Shown here: positions 60,354 through 64,000 of the stretch, in pieces
Layout: the number at the start of each line of letters is the position of its first letter
Numbering within the stretch: the stretch's first letter is position 1
Source of the DNA: Vibrio profundi
GTDB taxonomy: Bacteria; Pseudomonadota; Gammaproteobacteria; Enterobacterales; Vibrionaceae
Direction of reading: 5' to 3'
DNA: 64,000 bases
Assembly (NCBI RefSeq): GCF_005281835.1
Contig: NZ_RZIS01000004.1
Location: 372,001 to 436,000 of the forward strand
Program-made: the position numbers and the translations under genes
Notes under the pieces: generated by a model
Database searches by the model: none
What the model was told of the DNA's origin: nothing
Seen by the model: the letters and a program-made list of their open reading frames with translations, nothing else

Positions 60354-61112
60354 ATGAACTTAAAAGAAAGCGTGATAGCGATAACTGGGGCTGGTCAAGG
60401 GTTAGGGCAAATGATGGCGATTACACTTGCTCAATCTGGCGCCGAACTTGCCTTACTTGACGTTAACGAAGACGCGTTAAGAGAAACTCAAGATCAATGC
60501 CATATGCTTGGGGTTAAAGCGCTGACTTATAAAGTGAATGTGACCAATGAGCCGGAAGTGGAGCAGACGTTCTCTGATATTGTTGAAGATTTTGGACAAT
60601 TAGACGGGCTCATTAATAACGCGGGAATCCTACGAGACGGTCTGTTGATAAAGGCTAAAGATGGCGAAATCAGTAAGATGTCGTTAGAGCAGTTTAATTC
60701 GGTGATTGATGTAAACCTAACAGGCACATTCCTATGCGGAAGAGAAGCGGCCGCTAAAATGATAGAAACCGAGCGCAAGGGCGTCATTATTAATATATCG
60801 AGTGTGGCTCGTGCGGGGAATATCGGTCAATCCAACTATTCGGCTTCCAAAGCGGCTGTCGCTTCACTGGCAACGTGCTGGGCTAAGGAGTTGGCCCGAT
60901 ACGGGATTCGCGCTGCTGCAATCGCTCCGGGAATCGTTCAAACGGCTATGGCGGCAAGTTTAAAACCAGAGGCAATAGAGCGATTGAACAAAATGGTTCC
61001 CGTTGGGCGAATTGGCGAAACCAGCGAAATTGCACATGCGGCCAAGTATATTTTTGAGAACGACTACTTTACCGGTCGAGTTTTAGAAGTGGATGGCGGT
61101 ATGCGTATGTAA
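60354..61112 (+). CDS. ivdG: Short-chain dehydrogenase (3-hydroxy-2-methylbutyryl-CoA dehydrogenase type)
   Basis: A 252-residue SDR enzyme: cofactor motif TGAGQGLGQMMA, NNAG (LINNAGILRDGLL), Ser in NISSVAR, Tyr162-x3-Lys166 (YSASKAAV), and a C-terminal GRVLEVDGGMRM. As the seventh ivd gene it probably oxidises 3-hydroxy-2-methylbutyryl-CoA in isoleucine breakdown, although sequence alone could also fit a 3-oxoacyl reductase. Three start codons in a row (60348, 60351, 60354) are possible; 60354 has the best spacing from GGAG. Confidence 0.88.
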   Translation: MNLKESVIAITGAGQGLGQMMAITLAQSGAELALLDVNEDALRETQDQCHMLGVKALTYKVNVTNEPEVEQTFSDIVEDFGQLDGLINNAGILRDGLLIKAKDGEISKMSLEQFNSVIDVNLTGTFLCGREAAAKMIETERKGVIINISSVARAGNIGQSNYSASKAAVASLATCWAKELARYGIRAAAIAPGIVQTAMAASLKPEAIERLNKMVPVGRIGETSEIAHAAKYIFENDYFTGRVLEVDGGMRM

Positions 61113-61246
61113 GGCGGAGACTCCTTTTACATTTGATTGAGAACAACTTCTATAGAAACAGTGGCTGTTTAGCATTGTGAATGTTATTGGTGCCGTATAG
61201 GATGTTGTTACTACGTTTACTTAATGAATTGTGAAATGGAGTTGTA

Positions 61247-61795
61247 ATGAAAGTCAGACAAGCCGCCTTAGCGGATATCCCTCAGCTAGTTGAATTACAG
61301 CATCAGTGCCACATTACGAATCTTGATGAAGTGGAAAAAGCGGATGGATTTCTGAATACCGTTCTGAGTGATGCGTTATTAGAAACGGCAATACTCAACG
61401 AGCAGTGCGTTTATATTGCTGAAGTTGATGGTGTTGCGGCTGGGCTAGCGGTATGCGCTTCATGGCAATACTGGTCGATTTCACCAACGTTAAGCAAGCT
61501 TTCAGAGCAGCTGTCTACGATTAAAATTGAGTCACAATCTCTATCTCGTGAGAACAGTTATTTTTGGGGGCCTGTGTGTGTAAGTAAAGCATTTCGTGGC
61601 CAGGGAGTGTTTGAGGCACTGTTTACTCAAAGTCGTTCTGCGCTTTCATCTAAGTACAAGTTTGTATACACCTACGTTCATCAGGACAATCACCGCTCTT
61701 ATATCGCTCACACAAAAAAAGCACAATTTACCAAAGTAAAAAGCATCACCTTGAATGAAGAGCCTTTTGATGAATTAGTCAGAGTCACCGCTTGA
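61247..61795 (+). CDS. GNAT family N-acetyltransferase
   Basis: A 182-residue GNAT protein. The acetyl-CoA site is in WGPVCVSKAFRGQGVFEALF (RGQGVF loop), followed by YTYVHQDNHRSYIAHTKKAQF, which matches motif B. Substrate unknown. GGAG precedes the ATG. The 134-base gap after ivdG has no clear terminator, so weak read-through from ivd is possible; a TACGTTTAC half-site lies 27-36 bases before the ATG. Confidence 0.85.
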   Translation: MKVRQAALADIPQLVELQHQCHITNLDEVEKADGFLNTVLSDALLETAILNEQCVYIAEVDGVAAGLAVCASWQYWSISPTLSKLSEQLSTIKIESQSLSRENSYFWGPVCVSKAFRGQGVFEALFTQSRSALSSKYKFVYTYVHQDNHRSYIAHTKKAQFTKVKSITLNEEPFDELVRVTA

Positions 61796-61955
61796 GCATA
61801 CAATGCGTGGTTATTTCTGTCCTCTAGTGCAGGCTCTCAAGATAGGTTACTTGCGTTAGGTGGGACTGGTTCGCGATAATATCTTCTCCAAAGAGCCTGT
61901 ATTTAAGTAGTGCGCCCCCGCGCAGTGTGGCTTTAGTTGACCCAAGAGATAAGCG

Positions 61956-62849
61956 ATGAATGTCCTACATTTAAAAGCGTTACTGACCGCGATAGAAACG
62001 GGCTCTATTTCTGCCGCTGCCCGTAAATTAGGTAAGAAGCAGCCCCAAGTTAGCCAGTGGATTTCAGATCTAGAAATTGACCTCGGCGTGAGTTTTTTTG
62101 AACGTTCAGGGAATAAAACAAAACTCACAGAGGAAGGCGCGCTTCTTTTACCACACCTGTCGCATACGTTAAGTCAGCTAGATAACTTAGTGCAAAGTGC
62201 AGAGATTCTTGCGAACGAGGAACCAACAACGCTACATATTGCGATTGAAAGCTATGTACCAGATGCCGTTTTCATCGAACCTGTCTCAAAGCTTCTAGAA
62301 GACCCATTATTGAATGTTGTAGTACACCGCGGTACTCAAGAACAGATCCACAAGGACCTAGCTGAAGGTGACATAGATATTGCGATCACCCATGAATCTG
62401 GTGCGTTGCATCATCTCGGTTTTCAATACGCTCGACTTGGGCATTATGATGAAGTGCTTGTTTGCTCGCCTAGCCATCCGTTGGCGCAGCTTGCTATTAT
62501 TACTAGCCAAGATCTAATACATCATAGAGAGCTGGTTTGGGGGGAAGGAGAGCAAGAAGAGGGTGATGGGCATACGTGCAGTCACGCTATGTTCGCTGAC
62601 TTATCAATGTTAGTTAGTGTATTGAAGAAAGACGTGGGCTATGCATTCTTGCCAGAGGCGGCGGTTAAAACGTTACTTCAATCAGGGGAATTGTGTAAGC
62701 TTAATTGTGATTTTGAGCAAGTGTCGGCCAGTGATGCATACTCGAATATTTTACGCAAAGTGGAGCTGTGCTGGCGAAATGGTTTATTGCTATCAAGCGT
62801 TGGCACTCACGCCATTACTTTATTCAAAAGTAAGCACAACCTAGGATAG
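61956..62849 (+). CDS. LysR family transcriptional regulator
   Basis: A 297-residue regulator with the LysR winged helix at the N-terminus (HLKALLTAIETGSISAAARKLGKKQPQVSQWISDLEIDLGVSFFERSGNKTKLTEEG) and a periplasmic-binding-type effector domain. No ribosome site is strong (AAGAGATAAGCG). It is convergent with a small membrane protein gene. Target genes cannot be inferred. Confidence 0.88.
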   Translation: MNVLHLKALLTAIETGSISAAARKLGKKQPQVSQWISDLEIDLGVSFFERSGNKTKLTEEGALLLPHLSHTLSQLDNLVQSAEILANEEPTTLHIAIESYVPDAVFIEPVSKLLEDPLLNVVVHRGTQEQIHKDLAEGDIDIAITHESGALHHLGFQYARLGHYDEVLVCSPSHPLAQLAIITSQDLIHHRELVWGEGEQEEGDGHTCSHAMFADLSMLVSVLKKDVGYAFLPEAAVKTLLQSGELCKLNCDFEQVSASDAYSNILRKVELCWRNGLLLSSVGTHAITLFKSKHNLG

Positions 62850-62887
62850 AGCCAATCGTAAATATCTTAATATGCGTATGAGCTGGA

Positions 62888-63328
62888 TTAACACCCTCTG
62901 GCACTTGCGATGAGGGCGTCCCACCAGTCATAAAGATAAAGTGCGATGTATATTGGTAACAGCGCCCAAAGTAATGGGTCGTCCCAAACTGAAAAGGTGC
63001 TTCCAATGGCTGCAATGGCTAAAATCATCAATTGACTGACACCTGCGAATATCAACAGTTTAGTGAGGTGCGCCAGCCAGCGTTGGACTGGGTTTGTTAA
63101 ATCTGTCTTTTGATAGGTCGCTTCAAATACACCGATGATGGCCGCAGCCATCAGTAAACCTATTACCGCTAAGATGGCCGATTGGTTCGACTTTTCCATG
63201 TCGTGCATGCTATCGAAAGTATTAAAAAATAGCGTAGGTACGACTAAAAATAGCAGGCAAATCTGCTTGATTCCGACTTCTAAATAAAGGCGATGTAAAC
63301 GTGATGCAGGTTCGGCTTTAGTTGTCAT
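62888..63328 (-). CDS. Small membrane protein of unknown function
   Basis: A 146-residue protein with four hydrophobic segments: QICLLFLVVPTLFFNTF, AILAVIGLLMAAAIIGVF, LLIFAGVSQLMILAIAAIG and LLWALLPIYIALYLY. I do not recognise the family. AAGAGAAAAG upstream of the ATG fits a ribosome site. It lies just downstream of the amidohydrolase gene on the same strand, separated by a terminator-like hairpin. Confidence 0.65.
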   Translation of the reverse strand: MTTKAEPASRLHRLYLEVGIKQICLLFLVVPTLFFNTFDSMHDMEKSNQSAILAVIGLLMAAAIIGVFEATYQKTDLTNPVQRWLAHLTKLLIFAGVSQLMILAIAAIGSTFSVWDDPLLWALLPIYIALYLYDWWDALIASARGC

Positions 63329-63348
63329 TCTTTTCTCTTAATAAAATG

Positions 63349-63380
63349 AAATAGGCGCAGATTTAACTGCGCCTATTTTG
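63349..63380. terminator. Bidirectional terminator-like hairpin
   Basis: Stem AAATAGGCGCAG / CTGCGCCTATTT with a 6-nt loop; A/T-rich flanks on both sides. It follows the amidohydrolase stop on the minus strand. Confidence 0.7.
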
Positions 63381-63381
63381 G

Positions 63382-64000
63382 TTAATTCTCAGAGTCGTAG
63401 ACGATTTTTCCTTGAAGAATAGTCATCAGTATTGGGGTTTCTGCTATTTCTTCGGCTCGCATCTGGGTGATATCTTGTTCAATAATCGCAAAATCGGCGG
63501 ACTTGCCGACTTCAATAGAGCCAGTAATGTTTTCCAATCCTAAGCTGTACGCGGCATTGATGGTATAAGCATCTATCGCGCTTTCTACGTCTGGTAGCCC
63601 AGTTTTACCCATAATAACGCTGTTCGCGATACCGACCAGCGGGTTGATATCATGTACGTTCCAATCGCTGCTAAGCGTGACATTAGCCCCAGTACTAAAG
63701 ATGGCTTGTAAGTTCATCATGGCGCGAGTACGTTTGGCGCCTAAAAACGCTTCAGCCCATTGGTGGTCGTGCATAGCCACGTAGTCAGAACCCACTTGAA
63801 AATCTGCAGTGACGTTTAACTTTTCGAACCTTGGTACGTCTTGATTATCGATGAGTTCGACATGAGTCAGAGTATACGGGAGTGTGGATCCACGCTTTCT
63901 CATGACTTCGATAGCATTCAGTGATTCCTGAACGGCACCGTCCCCAATGGCATGAATATGGGCGCTGTAGCCAATTTTACTAAGCGCTTTTAGCCAGGTT
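63382..64000 (-). CDS. Amidohydrolase (YtcJ-like), C-terminal part
   Basis: The C-terminal 206 or so codons of a metal-dependent amidohydrolase; the gene continues past the window end. HIHAIGDGAVQESLNAI (just inside the edge), TLTHVELID, the LSSDWNVHDINPLVGI metal-ligand region and the closing GSIEVGKSADFAIIEQDITQM are typical of the amidohydrolase 3 / YtcJ group. The coding frame is open from 64000 down, so the ATG at 63903 is internal and not the start. Substrate unknown. Confidence 0.88.
   Translation of the reverse strand, partial: TWLKALSKIGYSAHIHAIGDGAVQESLNAIEVMRKRGSTLPYTLTHVELIDNQDVPRFEKLNVTADFQVGSDYVAMHDHQWAEAFLGAKRTRAMMNLQAIFSTGANVTLSSDWNVHDINPLVGIANSVIMGKTGLPDVESAIDAYTINAAYSLGLENITGSIEVGKSADFAIIEQDITQMRAEEIAETPILMTILQGKIVYDSEN

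Noticed and set aside
61205-61224. TACTACGTTTACTTAATG before the GNAT gene as a third LiuR operator
   Set aside because: Only one half matches the core; the second arm reads ACTTAA and not ACGTAA. Too weak to call.
63382-63903. A complete 173-codon amidohydrolase starting at 63903
   Set aside because: The frame stays open to the window edge and the upstream residues (HIHAIGDGAV) are conserved in the family, so this ATG is internal and the gene is cut by the window.

Overview
The window is bacterial chromosome from a gamma-proteobacterium, almost certainly a Vibrio. The markers are mukEB instead of smc, cmoAB, aspS-ruvCAB, cydABX-ybgE next to ybgC-tolQRAB-pal-cpoB-nadA, alaE, and liu/ivd branched-chain amino acid catabolism operons. 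Gene density is high and codon use looks fairly even. There is no transposase, integrase, phage gene or CRISPR array. The species cannot be fixed from the sequence alone.

Layout. 1-4706: end of mukE and all of mukB (chromosome condensin). 4870-8036: a compact unit of a chemoreceptor, an outer-membrane porin and a very short periplasmic binding protein. 8102-11330 (minus): a lipoprotein with a retropepsin-type DTGA site, an inactive transglutaminase fused to membrane helices, and a RimK-like ATP-grasp ligase; this is a conserved but poorly understood module. 11457-14250 (minus): cmoB, cmoA and a DUF72 gene. 14540-20350: aspS, ruvC, a second chemoreceptor lying inside the ruv locus, ruvA, ruvB. 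20351-24064: a 541-base leader with a Fur-box-like site and a perfect FNR box, then cytochrome bd oxidase (cydA, cydB, cydX, ybgE). 24224-30802: Tol-Pal envelope operon and nadA. 30944-36899: potassium channel, UPF0149 protein, hybrid histidine kinase, alaE, tRNA-Ser(GGA), and a membrane protein with an HELSH metalloprotease-like motif.

36977-45437 is mainly carbohydrate use: two intracellular GH13 enzymes, a LysR regulator, a maltose-binding protein with no permease genes beside it, a rhodanese protein and a 6-phospho-beta-glucosidase. 45567-47704 is a divergent aminotransferase/AraC pair sharing a 14-bp direct repeat. 47829-61112 holds two divergent operons: liuR-A-B-C-E for leucine (minus) and ivdA-G for valine/isoleucine (plus), with two near-palindromic TACGT-rich sites between them that fit a LiuR operator. 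The biotin-carrying subunit gene liuD, expected between liuC and liuE, is missing. 61247-64000: a GNAT acetyltransferase, a LysR regulator, a small membrane protein and the C-terminal part of an amidohydrolase.

The points most worth a second look are the retropepsin / inactive transglutaminase / ATP-grasp operon, the liu operon without liuD, the chemoreceptor between ruvC and ruvA, the chemoreceptor-porin-binding protein unit, the Fur-like site far upstream of cydA, and two 7-bp tandem arrays that each begin at a stop codon and place stops in all three frames.
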